A stretch of DNA of 45,873 bases, taken from assembly GCF_002726155.1 (NCBI RefSeq), contig NZ_PBSH01000041.1, forward strand, positions 1-45,873. The letters are read 5' to 3'. The notes beneath the pieces are model-generated. The model had not been told where the DNA came from, ran no database searches, and worked only from the letters and a program-made list of their open reading frames with translations. Both the position numbers and the translations under genes were made by a program. Of the stretch, positions 1 through 10,144 are shown in pieces. This stretch comes from Alcanivorax sp. Lineage in GTDB: Bacteria > Pseudomonadota > Gammaproteobacteria > Pseudomonadales > Alcanivoracaceae. The stretch's first letter is position 1. Each line of letters starts with the position of its first letter.

Positions 1-10
1 AGCGTTCTTT

Positions 11-96
11 GCCGAAGTGGTGGAATTGGTAGACACGCTATCTTGAGGGGGTAGTGAGCTTCGCTCGTGCCGGTTCAAGTCCGGCCTTCGGCACCA
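11..96 (+). tRNA. leuU: tRNA-Leu (anticodon GAG)
   Basis: Complete class II tRNA. The acceptor arm GCCGAAG (11-17) pairs with CTTCGGC (86-92), followed by discriminator A93 and an encoded CCA (94-96). The anticodon stem CTATC/GGTAG (38-42 and 50-54) closes the loop TTGAGGG, giving anticodon GAG at 45-47, which reads CUC and CUU leucine codons. A long variable arm and the T-loop TTCAAGT are visible. Its position upstream of tRNA-fMet and rimP-nusA-infB matches leuU of enterobacteria and pseudomonads, where secG precedes it; secG would lie outside the window. Confidence 0.97.
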
Positions 97-140
97 ATTA
101 GGGAACGTTTTGCTGGTGAGTGTTGTCAGTGAAACGTGTG

Positions 141-171
141 AAAAAAATCGGCGAGTTGGCCGCTTTTTTTT
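141..171 (+). terminator. Terminator after tRNA-Leu
   Basis: A short CGGC/GCCG hairpin is flanked by a run of seven A on the left and eight T on the right, the usual form of a Rho-independent terminator, and it could work in both directions. It separates the tRNA-Leu transcript from the promoter of tRNA-fMet. Confidence 0.75.
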
Positions 172-261
172 CAGGATCAGCCTTTGCGCTGGTCGGCATC
201 AGGTTCTGTGGCTTTTCCTGGTGCTAAGGCTTCGAAAAATAAATACTTTTTCGATAATGCC

Positions 262-290
262 TTGACAGAGTGAGCGCCTCTAAGTACTAT
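262..290 (+). promoter_or_regulatory. Sigma-70 promoter of tRNA-fMet
   Basis: A perfect TTGACA (262-267) and TACTAT (285-290) are separated by exactly 17 bases. The start would fall near 297, ten bases before the tRNA. The discriminator after the -10 box is GC-rich (TTGCGCTCG), as in stringently controlled stable-RNA promoters. Confidence 0.85.
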
Positions 291-306
291 TTGCGCTCGA
301 TTTTGA

Positions 307-383
<77 letters not shown>

Positions 384-423
384 CTTAGATGAACCAGAAA
401 AACACCTCTGGTTCAAAGCGGAC

Positions 424-451
424 AAAAAGCCCCTCTAGCAGGGGCTTTTTG
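424..451 (+). terminator. Terminator after tRNA-fMet
   Basis: The stem GCCCCT/AGGGGC (429-434 and 440-445) with a five-base loop is followed by TTTTT and preceded by AAAAA. It ends the tRNA transcript or attenuates read-through into rimP. Between it and rimP (452-572) there is a small hairpin, TGCAGC/GCTGCA at 506-520, and no promoter I would defend. Confidence 0.8.
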
Positions 452-572
452 TTATCCGCAAACCGACCCGGTTAGTGGGAATGGGCGGTGGATACACGGT
501 CGTTGTGCAGCAAAGCTGCAATCGCTGTGACATCCTCGGGCCCATTTTTTGTTTGTACCGTCGGAAAGTTTT

Positions 573-1028
573 ATGTCAAAACGCACGGAACAATTAACGG
601 AGCTGCTGGCTCCGGTAGTGGAAGATCTGGGCTTCGTGCTCTGGGGTGTTGAATACATCCAGGGGCGCGGGGCTGTTTTGCGTGTGTTTATTGACCATGC
701 AGACGGTATCTCGGTAGATAATTGCGCGGCCGTGAGTCACGAAGTCAGCGGCGTGCTGGATGTGGAAGATCCGATTAACGGTGAATACAACCTTGAGGTG
801 TCTTCACCGGGCATGGATCGGCCCATGTTCGAAATTGCGCAGTATGTCGATTACATCGGTGAAGATGTCCAGCTCAAGCTGCTGGCGCCGGTAAGCGGCA
901 AGCGCAAAATGACGGCGGCCATTGTGGCCGTGGATGGCGATACGCTGGTGGTTGAGCTGGATGGCGAAACCTTGCGTGTTCCTTACAGTCAGGTAGATCG
1001 TGCCCGGTTGCAGCCTCGCTTCGACTGA
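573..1028 (+). CDS. rimP: Ribosome maturation factor RimP
   Basis: RimP binds the 30S precursor in the cytoplasm and assists maturation of the small ribosomal subunit. The 151-residue product matches the family length (about 150). It has the N-terminal segment starting [12 protein letters not shown], the conserved VEYIQGRG and [16 protein letters not shown] stretch (about residues 28-52), and the [12 protein letters not shown] motif (about residues 77-88). I chose ATG 573 rather than an in-frame ATG at 549, because the conserved N-terminus begins there and GGAAAG precedes it. It is the first gene of the rimP-nusA-infB-rbfA-truB operon, 40 bases ahead of nusA. Confidence 0.95.
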   Translation: MSKRTEQLTELLAPVVEDLGFVLWGVEYIQGRGAVLRVFIDHADGISVDNCAAVSHEVSGVLDVEDPINGEYNLEVSSPGMDRPMFEIAQYVDYIGEDVQLKLLAPVSGKRKMTAAIVAVDGDTLVVELDGETLRVPYSQVDRARLQPRFD

Positions 1029-1068
1029 GCACGCCCTGAAGAACTTTAGTCTTTGTAAAGGCCTGGCC

Positions 1069-2577
1069 ATGAACAAAGAGATCCTGCTGGTAGCGGAAAC
1101 AGTATCAAACGAGAAAGGTGTAAGCCGGGACGTAATCTTCGAGGCCATTGAACTGGCGCTCGCGGCGGCCACCAAGAAACGTTTCAAGCAAGAAGACGTA
1201 GAGATTCGTGTGGATATTGACCGGGTGTCCGGCAATGCCAGGAGTTTCCGTGTGTGGCACGTGGTGCCGGACGAGGAGCTCTACGAATTTGGCAAGCAGC
1301 TGACCCTGGATGAAGCGCACGAGCAGGATACGTCGCTGCAGATCGGTGATATCTGGGAAGAGGAAGTCGAATCCGAAGCCTTTGGTCGTATCGCTGCACA
1401 GACTGCCAAGCAGGTTATCGTACAGAAGGTACGTGAAGCCGAGCGCCGTCAGATTGTTGAAGAATACCGTGATCGCATCGGTGATCTGGTCAGCGGCACA
1501 GTGAAAAAAGCCAGCCGCGATTCCATTATTCTGGATCTCGGTGGTAATGCCGAAGCGCTGATTACCCGCGAGCACATGATCCCGCGTGAAGCCGTTCGCC
1601 AGAACGATCGCATTCGTGCCTATCTGTTGGGCGTGAATGAAGAAAACCGTGGCCCGCAGCTGTTCGCCAGCCGTGCTTGCCCGGACATGCTGATCGAATT
1701 GTTCAAGATTGAAGTGCCGGAGATCGGTGAAGAGCTGATCGAGATCAAGGGCGCCGCCCGTGATCCCGGCTCCCGCGCCAAGATTGCCGTGAAGACCAAC
1801 GATCAGCGCATCGATCCGGTGGGTGCTTGTGTGGGTATGCGCGGCGCGCGTGTTCAGGCGGTGTCCAACGAACTGGCGGGTGAGCGTATCGATATCGTCC
1901 TGTGGGACGACAACCCGGCGCAGTTGGTGATTAACGCCATGCAGCCGGCGGAAGTGGCCTCCATCGTGATGGATGAAGAAAGTCATTCCATGGATATTGC
2001 CGTGGAAGACGAATCCGCACTGGCCCAGGCCATTGGTCGCAGCGGGCAGAACATTCGTTTGGCCTCCGAGCTGACCGGTTGGGAGCTCAACGTCATGACC
2101 ATTGATGACGCTGAGACCAAACAGGAAGAAGAAGCGGAGCAGGCCCTGCAGACGTTCATCAATGAGCTGGACGTGGACGAAGATGTGGCGGGCGTGCTGG
2201 TTGATGAAGGTTTCTCTACCCTCGAAGAAGTGGCCTATGTGCCCGAGGAAGAGATGCTGGCCATTGACGGATTTGATGAAGAGATCGTGGAGCTGTTGCG
2301 CCAGCGCGCCAAAGACGCGCTGCTGACCAAAGCCCTGGTCTCTGAAGAGAAGTTTGAACAGGCCGAGCCTGCGGAAGACCTTCTGAGCATGGAAGGTATG
2401 GACCGTGAGCTGGCCGTTGAATTGGCTTCCCGTGGCATTGTCACGATGGAAGACCTCGCCGAACAGGCGGTGGATGACCTGCTGGAAATTGAAGGCCTGA
2501 GCGAAGAGCGTGCAGCCGAGTTGATCATGACTGCACGGGCGCCCTGGTTTGAAGGCGAAGACGAAGCCGGGGCATAA
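1069..2577 (+). CDS. nusA: Transcription termination/antitermination factor NusA
   Basis: NusA binds RNA polymerase and controls pausing, intrinsic termination and rRNA antitermination. The 502 residues show the full gammaproteobacterial architecture. An N-terminal RNAP-binding domain (about 1-125) is followed by an S1 domain (about 135-200), KH1 with [10 protein letters not shown] near residue 257, and KH2 with [12 protein letters not shown] near residue 320. Two acidic C-terminal repeats (about 365-425 and 440-495) end the protein. The start at 1069 has TAAAGG upstream and gives the normal length; an upstream in-frame start at 1000 would overlap rimP. A boxA that NusA complexes would use lies at the far end of this window. 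Confidence 0.97.
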   Translation: MNKEILLVAETVSNEKGVSRDVIFEAIELALAAATKKRFKQEDVEIRVDIDRVSGNARSFRVWHVVPDEELYEFGKQLTLDEAHEQDTSLQIGDIWEEEVESEAFGRIAAQTAKQVIVQKVREAERRQIVEEYRDRIGDLVSGTVKKASRDSIILDLGGNAEALITREHMIPREAVRQNDRIRAYLLGVNEENRGPQLFASRACPDMLIELFKIEVPEIGEELIEIKGAARDPGSRAKIAVKTNDQRIDPVGACVGMRGARVQAVSNELAGERIDIVLWDDNPAQLVINAMQPAEVASIVMDEESHSMDIAVEDESALAQAIGRSGQNIRLASELTGWELNVMTIDDAETKQEEEAEQALQTFINELDVDEDVAGVLVDEGFSTLEEVAYVPEEEMLAIDGFDEEIVELLRQRAKDALLTKALVSEEKFEQAEPAEDLLSMEGMDRELAVELASRGIVTMEDLAEQAVDDLLEIEGLSEERAAELIMTARAPWFEGEDEAGA

Positions 2578-2639
2578 CTGCCCCTTTTCAGGCTGATCAA
2601 GCAGGCACCATCAGAGACGGACAGGAGAGTGTTGCTGAC

Positions 2640-5342
2640 ATGGCAGAAACGACCGTAAAGAAACTGGCCGACATCGTAGGGACGCCCGTCGAGAAGCTGC
2701 TCACGCAGATGAAAGACGCAGGGTTGCCCCATGGCGATGCCAGCGAAGTGGTCTCCGATGAACAGAAGCAGCAGCTACTGGCGCATCTGCGCAAGTCTCA
2801 TGGTGCCCAGGACGAAAGCAGTGGAAAGAAAATTACGCTGAAGCGTAAATCCACCAGCACCATCAAGACCACCGGCGCTGCCGGCAAGTCCAAGACCGTG
2901 AACGTGGAGGTGCGCAAGAAACGCACCTACGTGAAACGCGATGTGTTGGAAGCGGAAGAGCGTGAAGAAGCAGAACGCCTGGCGGCTGAAGAAGCTGCGC
3001 GTGCTGCGGAAGAAGAGAAACGCGCGGCAGAAGAGGCCGCGAAACGTGCTGCGGATGATGAAGCGGCACGGTTGAAGGAAGACGAAGCCCGCGCCAAAGC
3101 TGAGCAGGAACGCAAGGCTGCCGGCGAAAAAGCGGCGGAAGAAAAGAGTAAGCGCGTTTCTGTGCCAAAGGTTTCTGCAACCAAGAAACCCGCCAAGGAA
3201 GAAACGCCGGAAGAAAAAGCCAAGCGCGAAGAAGCCGAGCGCAAGCAGCGTGAAGCTGACGAAGCCAAGCGCAAACAGGAAGCGGAAGCTCGCAAGAAAG
3301 CGGAAGAAGAAGCTGCTCGCCGCACGGCCGAAGAAGCGGCCCGCATTGCTGCGGAACTGGAAAAACGTGGCGAGCAGGAAGAGAAAAAGCCTGCTGCGGA
3401 AGACGAAAAGGACAAGGGTTCGTCCATCGTTAATGCTGCCCAGGAAGCCAGCTATCAGCGTGAAGAGCGTCAGTCTCGCCGTCGTCGTCGCAAACCCAAG
3501 GTTGCGGGTGTTGTGCACGGCAAGATGAAGAGCTCCATGAACAAGCAGCATGGCTTTAAAACGCCGACGGAGAAGAAAATCTACGAAGTCGAAGTTCCAG
3601 ATACTATTACTGTGACCGACCTGGCCCAGCGTATGAACGTCAAGGCCAAGTCGCTGATCAAGTCCCTGATGAAGATGGGCGAGATGGTCACGGTTAATCA
3701 GCCGATCGATCAGGAAACCGCCTTCCTGCTGGTGGAAGAGATGGGGCACAAGCCCATTGCCAGCAAAGGGCAGGAAGAGCTGCTTGAAGATCATCTGGCC
3801 GCGGATCTGGTTACCCGTGACAGCGTGGATTCCGAGCACCGTGCGCCTGTTGTTACCATCATGGGCCACGTGGACCACGGTAAGACTTCCCTGCTGGACT
3901 ATATCCGTAAAGCCAAGGTGGCAAGCGGTGAAGCGGGCGGCATTACCCAGCACATTGGTGCGTACCACGTCGAGCACGAGAAGGGCATGATTACCTTCCT
4001 CGATACTCCCGGTCACGCGGCCTTTACCGCCATGCGTGCCCGTGGTGCCAAAGCCACCGATATCGTGGTGATTGTGGTGGCGGCCGATGACGGCCTGATG
4101 CCGCAAACCGAAGAAGCGATCAACCACGCGAAAGCATCCGGTGCGCCGATCATTATTGCGGTCAACAAGATCGATAAAGAACAGGCGGATCCTGATCGCG
4201 TGCGTAACGAGATGGCGACCAAGGATGTGATCCCGGAAGAGTGGGGTGGCGAGTACCAGTTCATTAATGTGTCGGCCCATACTGGCCAAGGCATCGATGA
4301 TCTGCTGGATGCCATTCTGCTGCAATCTGAATTGCTGGAGCTGCAGGCTCAGGCGTCTGGTTCAGCCACTGGTGTGGTCATCGAGTCCCGTATCGAGAAA
4401 GGTCGCGGTACCGTTGCGTCCATCCTGGTTCAGGGTGGTGAGCTGCAGATCGGTGACATGCTGCTGGCCGGTGCTCACTTTGGCCGTGTGCGGGCGATGA
4501 TCGATGAGAATGGCAAGCCAATCAAAAAAGCCGGCCCGTCTATTCCGCTGGAAGTGTTGGGCCTGAATGGCGCACCGGAAGCCGGTGAACAGATCCAGGT
4601 TGTGACCGACGAGCGTAAGGCGCGGGAAGTGGCCGAATTCCGTCAGGAACGTGACCGTGAGCTCAAGCTCAAGCGTCAACAGGCATCCAAACTGGAAAAC
4701 CTGTTTGAAAATATGGGCAGCGCAGAAACCAAGACCGTCAACATCGTGTTGAAGACCGATGTGCGCGGTTCACTGGAAGCGCTGACCAGTGCCCTGAATG
4801 ATCTGGGCACCGATGAAGTGAAGGTGAATCTGGTCTCCAGCGGCGTTGGTGCGATCAACGAATCCGACGTTAACCTGGCCATGACCAGTGAAGGTGTGTT
4901 GCTGGGCTTTAACGTTCGTGCAGATTCCAAGGCCAAGAAAACCTGCGAGCAGGAAGGCATCGACCTGCGCTACTACAGCGTGATTTATGAGCTGATTGAC
5001 GATGTGAAGCAGGCCATGAGTGGTTTGCTGGCGCCGGAAAAACGCGAAGAGATCCTTGGTGTGGCTCAGGTGCGCGACGTGTTCCGTTCTTCCAAGTTCG
5101 GTGCTGTTGCCGGCTGTATGGTGGTGGAAGGTACGTTGTACCGGAACCGTCCGATCCGCGTTCTGCGTGACGATGTAGTGGTCTTCGAAGGCGAGCTGGA
5201 ATCCCTGCGTCGCTTCAAGGACGATGTGCCTGAAGTGCGTAACGGCATGGAGTGTGGCATCGCGGTGAAGAGCTACAACGACGTGAAAGAAGGCGACAAG
5301 ATCGAAGTCTTCGAAGTGAAGGAGGTGGCGCGCTTCCTGTAA
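2640..5342 (+). CDS. infB: Translation initiation factor IF-2
   Basis: IF-2 is the GTPase that places initiator fMet-tRNA on the 30S subunit and promotes 70S joining; its tRNA partner is encoded at 307. The 900 residues begin with an IF2_N module (about 1-50). A long Lys/Glu/Ala-rich charged linker (about 65-290) follows, then a second IF2_N module (about 320-370) and the G domain. G1 is GHVDHGKT (residues 409-416); DTPGH, NKID and a SAH motif follow. The beta-barrel and C-terminal fMet-binding domains complete the protein. AGGAG sits 12-16 bases upstream of the ATG. Internal starts giving shorter isoforms are known in E. coli and cannot be judged here. Confidence 0.97.
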   Translation: MAETTVKKLADIVGTPVEKLLTQMKDAGLPHGDASEVVSDEQKQQLLAHLRKSHGAQDESSGKKITLKRKSTSTIKTTGAAGKSKTVNVEVRKKRTYVKRDVLEAEEREEAERLAAEEAARAAEEEKRAAEEAAKRAADDEAARLKEDEARAKAEQERKAAGEKAAEEKSKRVSVPKVSATKKPAKEETPEEKAKREEAERKQREADEAKRKQEAEARKKAEEEAARRTAEEAARIAAELEKRGEQEEKKPAAEDEKDKGSSIVNAAQEASYQREERQSRRRRRKPKVAGVVHGKMKSSMNKQHGFKTPTEKKIYEVEVPDTITVTDLAQRMNVKAKSLIKSLMKMGEMVTVNQPIDQETAFLLVEEMGHKPIASKGQEELLEDHLAADLVTRDSVDSEHRAPVVTIMGHVDHGKTSLLDYIRKAKVASGEAGGITQHIGAYHVEHEKGMITFLDTPGHAAFTAMRARGAKATDIVVIVVAADDGLMPQTEEAINHAKASGAPIIIAVNKIDKEQADPDRVRNEMATKDVIPEEWGGEYQFINVSAHTGQGIDDLLDAILLQSELLELQAQASGSATGVVIESRIEKGRGTVASILVQGGELQIGDMLLAGAHFGRVRAMIDENGKPIKKAGPSIPLEVLGLNGAPEAGEQIQVVTDERKAREVAEFRQERDRELKLKRQQASKLENLFENMGSAETKTVNIVLKTDVRGSLEALTSALNDLGTDEVKVNLVSSGVGAINESDVNLAMTSEGVLLGFNVRADSKAKKTCEQEGIDLRYYSVIYELIDDVKQAMSGLLAPEKREEILGVAQVRDVFRSSKFGAVAGCMVVEGTLYRNRPIRVLRDDVVVFEGELESLRRFKDDVPEVRNGMECGIAVKSYNDVKEGDKIEVFEVKEVARFL

Positions 5343-5364
5343 AGGAGTGTGCCCGAACCCTTTT

Positions 5365-5778
5365 ATGAGCCGTCATCGCCGCCCCCAGGGCTTTAACCGC
5401 ACCGACCGTATTGCTGATCAGATTCAGCGTGAACTGTCGCGGTTGCTGCAGTTTGAAATGAAAGACCCGCGGGTCAATCTGGCGACGATTCAGGATGTGA
5501 CGGTTTCCCGGGACCTGTCCTATGCCGAGGTGTACTTCACCTTGCTGGGGCAGGGCGAGGAAGCCGGCGCGGAAGCCGAAGAAGCGCTGGTCAAGGCCAG
5601 CGGCTTCCTGCGCAGTAGCCTGGCCAAGAGCCTCAATACCCGCACTACCCCCAAATTGCGTTTCCATTACGACATGACCCCGGAGCGGGCGGCACATCTG
5701 TCGCAGTTGATTGATGATGCCCGTGCCGAAGACCGGGTGCTGCGTCCGGAAGACGACGAAACCGGAAACAACGAGTAA
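5365..5778 (+). CDS. rbfA: Ribosome-binding factor A
   Basis: RbfA binds the 30S subunit near 16S helix 1 and is needed for late maturation and cold adaptation. The 137-residue product contains the conserved core QIQRELSRLLQFEMKDPR (about residues 18-35) and the SRDLSYAEVYF strand. I use ATG 5365, which gives MSRHRRPQGF; a GTG at 5347 is in frame but touches the AGGAG at 5342-5346 and cannot use it. The spacing from that AGGAG to 5365 is long (18 bases), so initiation may depend on coupling to infB, which ends at 5342. Confidence 0.94.
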   Translation: MSRHRRPQGFNRTDRIADQIQRELSRLLQFEMKDPRVNLATIQDVTVSRDLSYAEVYFTLLGQGEEAGAEAEEALVKASGFLRSSLAKSLNTRTTPKLRFHYDMTPERAAHLSQLIDDARAEDRVLRPEDDETGNNE

Positions 5779-5792
5779 CTCGGAGCTGTCAG

Positions 5793-6719
5793 GTGGCAAA
5801 GCGTCGTCCCAGAGGCCGTGATCTCAACGGCATCCTGTTATTGGATAAATCGTCTGGCGTGAGCAGTAACGGCGCGCTGCAAATGGCCAAGAAAATGTTT
5901 GCCGCTGCCAAGGCGGGGCATACCGGTAGTCTGGATCCGCTGGCCACCGGCATGTTGCCGATTTGTTTTGGTGAAGCCACCAAGTTCAGCCAGTTTTTGC
6001 TGGAATCCGACAAGAGTTACCGGGTCACTGCCAAGCTGGGTGTGACTACGGAAACCGGTGACGCCGACGGTGATGTGGTGGAAACCACCGACGTGACCGC
6101 GTCGCCAGACCAGATCGAGGCTGCTTTGCTGTCGTTCAAGGGCGATATCGAACAGATCCCCAGCATGTATTCGGCCATCAAGCACGAGGGTGTGCCGCTG
6201 TACAAGCTGGCCCGCGAGGGCAAGACCGTGGAGCGCAAGCCGCGGCCGGTGACCATTTACGACCTGCGAATTTTGCGCATCGATGGTGATGAGGTGGAAT
6301 TCGAGGTGGATTGCTCCAAGGGCACCTATGTACGCTCTCTGGTGGAAGATACCGGTGCGATATTGGGCTGTGGTGGCCATGTAACGGCGCTGCACCGTCT
6401 GTCGGCCGGGCCTTATCCGTCGGAGCGCATGCTGACTCTGGAGCAGCTGGGCAAGATCAAGGAAACCGGCGGGTTCGAGGCAATCGACGAGCTGCTCTTG
6501 CCTTTATCTACCAGCGTGGCAGACTGGCCGCGCGTTGAATTGGGTGACAATGCTGCTTATTACCTGCAGCAGGGGCAGCCAGTGATGGCCTCAGACCGTC
6601 CTCTGGACGGCTGGGTCAGCGTTTATCAGGCATCCAGCGGTGAGTTTCTGGGTGTCGGAGAAGTATTGGAAGACGGGCGGATTGCCCCCCGTCGTCTGAT
6701 CGCAGGCGGAGCCTCCTGA
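5793..6719 (+). CDS. truB: tRNA pseudouridine(55) synthase TruB
   Basis: TruB converts U55 of the tRNA T-loop to pseudouridine. The 308-residue protein carries the TruB catalytic segment GHTGSLDPLATGML with the catalytic Asp at residue 48, the N-terminal GILLLDKSSGVSS motif, and KGTYVRSLVEDTG near residue 175. It ends with a small PUA-like C-terminal domain (about 245-308). The start is GTG at 5793, 14 bases after the rbfA stop, which fits tight operon spacing. Length agrees with E. coli TruB (314). Confidence 0.96.
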   Translation: MAKRRPRGRDLNGILLLDKSSGVSSNGALQMAKKMFAAAKAGHTGSLDPLATGMLPICFGEATKFSQFLLESDKSYRVTAKLGVTTETGDADGDVVETTDVTASPDQIEAALLSFKGDIEQIPSMYSAIKHEGVPLYKLAREGKTVERKPRPVTIYDLRILRIDGDEVEFEVDCSKGTYVRSLVEDTGAILGCGGHVTALHRLSAGPYPSERMLTLEQLGKIKETGGFEAIDELLLPLSTSVADWPRVELGDNAAYYLQQGQPVMASDRPLDGWVSVYQASSGEFLGVGEVLEDGRIAPRRLIAGGAS

Positions 6720-6724
6720 GGAGA

Positions 6725-6753
6725 CTGGCCTGATTAATGACGGCAGCTATAAA
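6725..6753 (+). promoter_or_regulatory. Possible rpsO promoter
   Basis: TATAAA at 6748-6753 lies about 50 bases before rpsO and is followed by an AT-rich tract. The -35 position at 17-base spacing reads CTGGCC, a poor match. E. coli rpsO has its own promoter in the same gap, which is the main support. Confidence 0.3.
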
Positions 6754-6800
6754 TATGCATGGCTGGCCGTGACCTTAATTGAGCATATTGGAGAAGCAAC

Positions 6801-7070
6801 ATGGCGTTAACCGCTGAACAGAAAGCCGAGATCCTGAAAGAGCATGGCCGCAAAGAGAACGACACCGGCTCCCCGGAAGTCCAGGTGGCTCTGCTGAGCG
6901 CCAACATCAATGGTCTGCAGGATCACTTCAAAGGCCACAAGAAGGATCACCACAGCCGTCGTGGTCTGATCCGCATGGTAAACCAGCGTCGTAAGCTGCT
7001 GGACTACCTGGCCAAGAAAGACCGCACCCGTTACCTCCAGCTGATCGAAAAGCTGGGTCTGCGTCGCTAA
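6801..7070 (+). CDS. rpsO: 30S ribosomal protein S15
   Basis: S15 is a primary 16S rRNA-binding protein of the 30S platform. The 89 residues match the family exactly in length, and segments such as [12 protein letters not shown] and [24 protein letters not shown] are nearly invariant in bacteria. TTGGAG precedes the ATG at good spacing. It lies between truB and pnp, as in most gammaproteobacteria, and is followed by a very strong hairpin terminator. S15 represses its own translation in E. coli; no pseudoknot was resolved by eye here. Confidence 0.98.
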   Translation: MALTAEQKAEILKEHGRKENDTGSPEVQVALLSANINGLQDHFKGHKKDHHSRRGLIRMVNQRRKLLDYLAKKDRTRYLQLIEKLGLRR

Positions 7071-7091
7071 CAGGCTGCAGATCGGGTAACC

Positions 7092-7130
7092 ACAACAGAA
7101 GCTCGGCATTTGCCGGGCTTCTGTTGTTTT
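7092..7130 (+). terminator. rpsO terminator
   Basis: A 16-bp stem with one G-U pair (7092-7107 with 7112-7127) closes a four-base loop and ends in TTTT. It should stop most rpsO transcripts. In E. coli the equivalent rpsO-pnp region is also an RNase III processing site, and the long stem here could serve likewise. Confidence 0.85.
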
Positions 7131-7208
7131 GGGGCAGGCAATAAATCATGTCCCGTTCACAAGGCGGTGTCGGGATGGTTGCAGGGTCCGCTACCTGGCA
7201 GAGTGGGG

Positions 7209-7236
7209 GCGTGATGCGTGATGCGTGATGCGTTTC
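7209..7236 (+). repeat. Tandem heptamer array (GCGTGAT)3
   Basis: Three perfect copies of GCGTGAT (7209-7229) and one diverged unit (GCGTTTC) lie in the rpsO-pnp gap, about 100 bases before pnp. A TATGAT box at 7241-7246 follows directly, so the array occupies the place of a -35 region. The same unit recurs at 41056. No inverted partner array was seen nearby. Confidence 0.85.
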
Positions 7237-7334
7237 TGGTTATGATGCGCGAACGAGAGAAGATTGTTTAGAAAGTTGTTTATTAGAGGCATGGGCCTCG
7301 AAGACTGTCGTGAAGAAGAGAGAAGAGACGAGAT

Positions 7335-9428
7335 ATGTTTAATAAAATCACCAAGCAAATTCAGTTTGGCCGTGACACCGTCACCCTGGAAACCGGGCAG
7401 ATTGCCCGCCAGGCAACTGCCGCGGTCATGGTCCGTATCGGTGACACCGAGGTGCTGGTCACCGTAGTGGGCAGAAAAGAAGCCAACCCAGGGCAGAACT
7501 TCTTTCCCCTGACCGTTAACTATCAGGAAAAGACCTACGCAACCGGCCGCATCCCCGGTGGCTTCCTGAAGCGAGAAGGCCGCCCCAGCGAAAAAGAAAC
7601 GCTGACCTGTCGCCTGATCGATCGCCCGATTCGCCCCCTGTTCCCCAAAGGCTTCATGAACGAAGTACAGGTTGTGGCTACGGTGATGTCCTCTGACAAG
7701 AACCGTGATCCGGATATCGCTGCCCTGATCGGTACCTCTGCGGCGCTGTCCATTTCCGGTATTCCGTTCAATGGTCCTATCGGCGCTGCACGGGTTGGTT
7801 ACAAGGATGGCATGTACATTCTTAACCCGAGCTACTCCGAGCTGGCCGAATCTGCACTGGATCTGGTTGTTGCCGGCACTGAGCCTGCGGTCCTGATGGT
7901 GGAATCCGAAGCGCAGGAGCTGTCTGAAGATCAGATGCTGGGTGCGGTATTGTTCGGTCATATGGAAATGCAGCCGCTGATCCAGGGCATCAAGGAGTTC
8001 GCTGCCGAAGTGGGCACGGAAACCTGGGACTGGAAACCGGCCGAGCAGAACGAAACCCTGAAAGCGGCCATCAAGGACAAGTTCGCCGCGGCACTGGGTG
8101 AGGCTTACACCATCACCGAGAAGATGGCCCGTTACGCCAAGGTTGGCGAGCTGCGCGATGCGTGTGTTGAGGCCTTTGCCACTGGCGAAGAAGGTGCTCC
8201 TGAAGCCGGCGAAGTGAAAGAACTGTTCGGCAAGATTGAGAAGAGCGTGGTGCGTGAAGCCGTGGTATCCGGCAAGCCGCGTATCGATGGCCGTGCTCTG
8301 GATGCGGTTCGTGCGATCGATTGTCAGGTCGGCACCCTCTCCAAGACTCACGGTTCTGCGTTGTTCACCCGTGGTGAAACCCAGGCTATCGTGACCGCGA
8401 CTCTGGGTGGCATGCGTGATGCCCAGTTTATCGATGCACTGGAAGGGTCCCGCCAGGATCACTTCATGCTGCAGTACAACTTCCCTCCGTACTGTGTGGG
8501 CGAAACCGGCTTTATTGGTTCTCCGAAGCGTCGTGAAATCGGCCATGGCCGTTTGGCACGTCGTGGTGTGGAAGCGGTTGTACCGAGCGTGCAGGATTTC
8601 CCTTACACGGTTCGTGTGGTTTCCGAGATCACCGAGTCCAACGGTTCGTCTTCCATGGCGTCCGTGTGTGGTACCTCCATGGCGTTGATGGACGCGGGTG
8701 TGCCGCTGACCGCGCCGGTGGCCGGTATTGCCATGGGGCTGGTGAAGGAAGAAGACGGTCGCTATGCGGTCCTGTCCGATATCCTCGGTGATGAAGATCA
8801 CCTCGGCGACATGGACTTCAAGGTGGCGGGTACCGCACGTGGTGTGACTGCTCTGCAGATGGATATCAAGATCGAAGGTATCACCGAAGAGATCATGGAG
8901 AAGGCTCTGAACCAGGCAAACGCCGGCCGTCTGCATATCCTGGGTGAAATGAGCAAGGCGATTTCAGAGTCTCGCTCTGAAGTGTCTGACAATGCGCCGA
9001 CACTGCTGACCCTGAAGATCAACCCGGACAAGATCCGTGATGTGATTGGTAAAGGTGGCGCAACGATTCGTGCCCTTACCGAAGAAACCGGCTGTACCAT
9101 TGATATCGAAGACGATGGCAGCGTGAAGATCTACGGTGAAACCCGTGAAAAAGCGGATGAAGCTGTACGTCGCGTAGAAGAGATCACCGCTGAAGCTGAA
9201 GTGGGTGTGATCTACGAAGGCAAGGTGACTCGCGTTGTTGATTTCGGTGCGTTTGTGGCGATCATGCCCGGTACCGAAGGCCTGCTGCACATCTCCCAGA
9301 TCGCTGAAGAGCGCGTAGAGAAAGTGACTGACTACGTGAATGAAGGCGAGATTATCAAGGTGAAAGTCCTCGACGTGGATCAGCGTGGTCGTATCAAGCT
9401 GTCCATGAAGGAAGCCAAGGAAGATTAA
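7335..9428 (+). CDS. pnp: Polyribonucleotide nucleotidyltransferase (PNPase)
   Basis: PNPase is a trimeric 3'-5' phosphorolytic exoribonuclease, part of the degradosome in many gammaproteobacteria. The 697 residues show two RNase PH folds (about 10-140 and 320-460), with [11 protein letters not shown] and [15 protein letters not shown] in the expected places. An alpha-helical linker lies between them. A KH domain has [15 protein letters not shown] (about 565), and an S1 domain occupies about 620-690. The ATG at 7335 follows AGAGACGAGAT, a weak but usable ribosome site. Pnp autoregulates through its leader in E. coli; the roughly 200-base leader here holds a heptamer array. Confidence 0.97.
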   Translation: MFNKITKQIQFGRDTVTLETGQIARQATAAVMVRIGDTEVLVTVVGRKEANPGQNFFPLTVNYQEKTYATGRIPGGFLKREGRPSEKETLTCRLIDRPIRPLFPKGFMNEVQVVATVMSSDKNRDPDIAALIGTSAALSISGIPFNGPIGAARVGYKDGMYILNPSYSELAESALDLVVAGTEPAVLMVESEAQELSEDQMLGAVLFGHMEMQPLIQGIKEFAAEVGTETWDWKPAEQNETLKAAIKDKFAAALGEAYTITEKMARYAKVGELRDACVEAFATGEEGAPEAGEVKELFGKIEKSVVREAVVSGKPRIDGRALDAVRAIDCQVGTLSKTHGSALFTRGETQAIVTATLGGMRDAQFIDALEGSRQDHFMLQYNFPPYCVGETGFIGSPKRREIGHGRLARRGVEAVVPSVQDFPYTVRVVSEITESNGSSSMASVCGTSMALMDAGVPLTAPVAGIAMGLVKEEDGRYAVLSDILGDEDHLGDMDFKVAGTARGVTALQMDIKIEGITEEIMEKALNQANAGRLHILGEMSKAISESRSEVSDNAPTLLTLKINPDKIRDVIGKGGATIRALTEETGCTIDIEDDGSVKIYGETREKADEAVRRVEEITAEAEVGVIYEGKVTRVVDFGAFVAIMPGTEGLLHISQIAEERVEKVTDYVNEGEIIKVKVLDVDQRGRIKLSMKEAKED

Positions 9429-9450
9429 TTTCTTCTTTCTGCTTCTTAAA

Positions 9451-9479
9451 AAGGGTCGGCATTTGCCGGCCCTTTTTTT
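9451..9479 (+). terminator. pnp terminator
   Basis: AAGGGTCGGC (9451-9460) pairs with GCCGGCCCTT (9465-9474) around a four-base loop, with one G-T opposition, and is followed by seven T. This is a strong Rho-independent terminator closing the operon. Confidence 0.9.
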
Positions 9480-9591
9480 GTGCCCGAAAGAAAGACGGGC
9501 ATTGCGATCCGCTGGCGCAAGCGGTGATGGTCTGGCCGTAAAGTCGAGCTGCTGACGTCTGGCCCACGAGTGCAGCGTAGCTGAAGGGGTA

Positions 9592-9608
9592 GTAAGCTCG
9601 CTTACAAT
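9592..9608 (+). promoter_or_regulatory. Palindromic operator over a -10 box, marR promoter
   Basis: GTAAGC (9592-9597) and GCTTAC (9600-9605) form a perfect palindrome with a two-base centre, and TACAAT (9603-9608) overlaps its right arm as a -10 box. It is 27 bases before the MarR-family gene. MarR proteins usually repress their own promoter through such sites, so it is a good autoregulatory operator candidate. The -35 is weak. Confidence 0.5.
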
Positions 9609-9634
9609 AGAGTGGATCAAATAAAGGATTTGTC

Positions 9635-10078
9635 ATGGCCAAGGACACCACCGTGGGCATGGTGCTGCATGACGTGGCACGAATGATGCGTCGGGACTTT
9701 GACCGGCGAGCGCGAAGCGCGGGCCTGTCGCGGGCACGCTGGCAAGTACTGTGGCACTTGGCGCGACACGAGGGCATTCATCAGGCCGCTTTGGCGGAGC
9801 TGCTGGATGTGGCGCCGATTTCTTTGGCTCGCCAGCTGGATCGGCTGGAGGAAGAAGGGCTGGTGCTGCGCCGTGCCGATCCAGGAGACCGGCGTCGCTG
9901 CCTGTTGTTCCTTACCGAGGCGGCAACGCCTGCGTTGGAGTCACTGCGGGGCAAAGCCGCGCAAACCCGTCAACGGGCACTGGATGGCCTTACGGTTGAG
10001 GATGTGGAGGCATTGCAGCGGGTGCTGGAAATCATGCGCAACAATCTCAGCGACCGTAATCCGGAAGAGGAACAATGA
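9635..10078 (+). CDS. MarR-family transcriptional regulator
   Basis: A 147-residue DNA-binding protein with a MarR winged helix. Helices of the DNA-binding core run through LSRARWQVLWHLARHEGIHQ and QAALAELLDVAPISLARQLDRLEEEGL (about residues 31-83). The wing follows with the family signature DPGDRRRCLLFLT (about residues 87-99). Family members bind palindromes as dimers and usually sense small phenolic or oxidant molecules; the ligand here is unknown. It has its own promoter and a candidate operator just upstream. It converges on acs, so no target can be read from the neighbourhood. Confidence 0.85.
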   Translation: MAKDTTVGMVLHDVARMMRRDFDRRARSAGLSRARWQVLWHLARHEGIHQAALAELLDVAPISLARQLDRLEEEGLVLRRADPGDRRRCLLFLTEAATPALESLRGKAAQTRQRALDGLTVEDVEALQRVLEIMRNNLSDRNPEEEQ

Positions 10079-10144
10079 GGGCCGGAGAGCGCCAGGTTTC
10101 ACCCTGATTGATTAACTTGTCTGCCTTTGTGGTGGGGGAAATGA

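Noticed and set aside
2775..4325. 516-residue frame antisense to infB
   Set aside because: It mirrors the Lys/Glu-rich infB linker as Phe/Leu-rich sequence, has no family features, and infB is certain.
5347..5364. GTG start for rbfA giving six extra residues
   Set aside because: It touches the AGGAG directly, leaving no spacer, and the family N-terminus begins at the later ATG.
7209..7236. Heptad arrays considered as CRISPR remnants
   Set aside because: Units of seven bases without spacers do not fit any CRISPR repeat, and no cas gene is present.
7191..8936. 581-residue frame antisense to pnp
   Set aside because: A shadow frame from GC-rich codon use; His/Arg/Gln-rich and without motifs.
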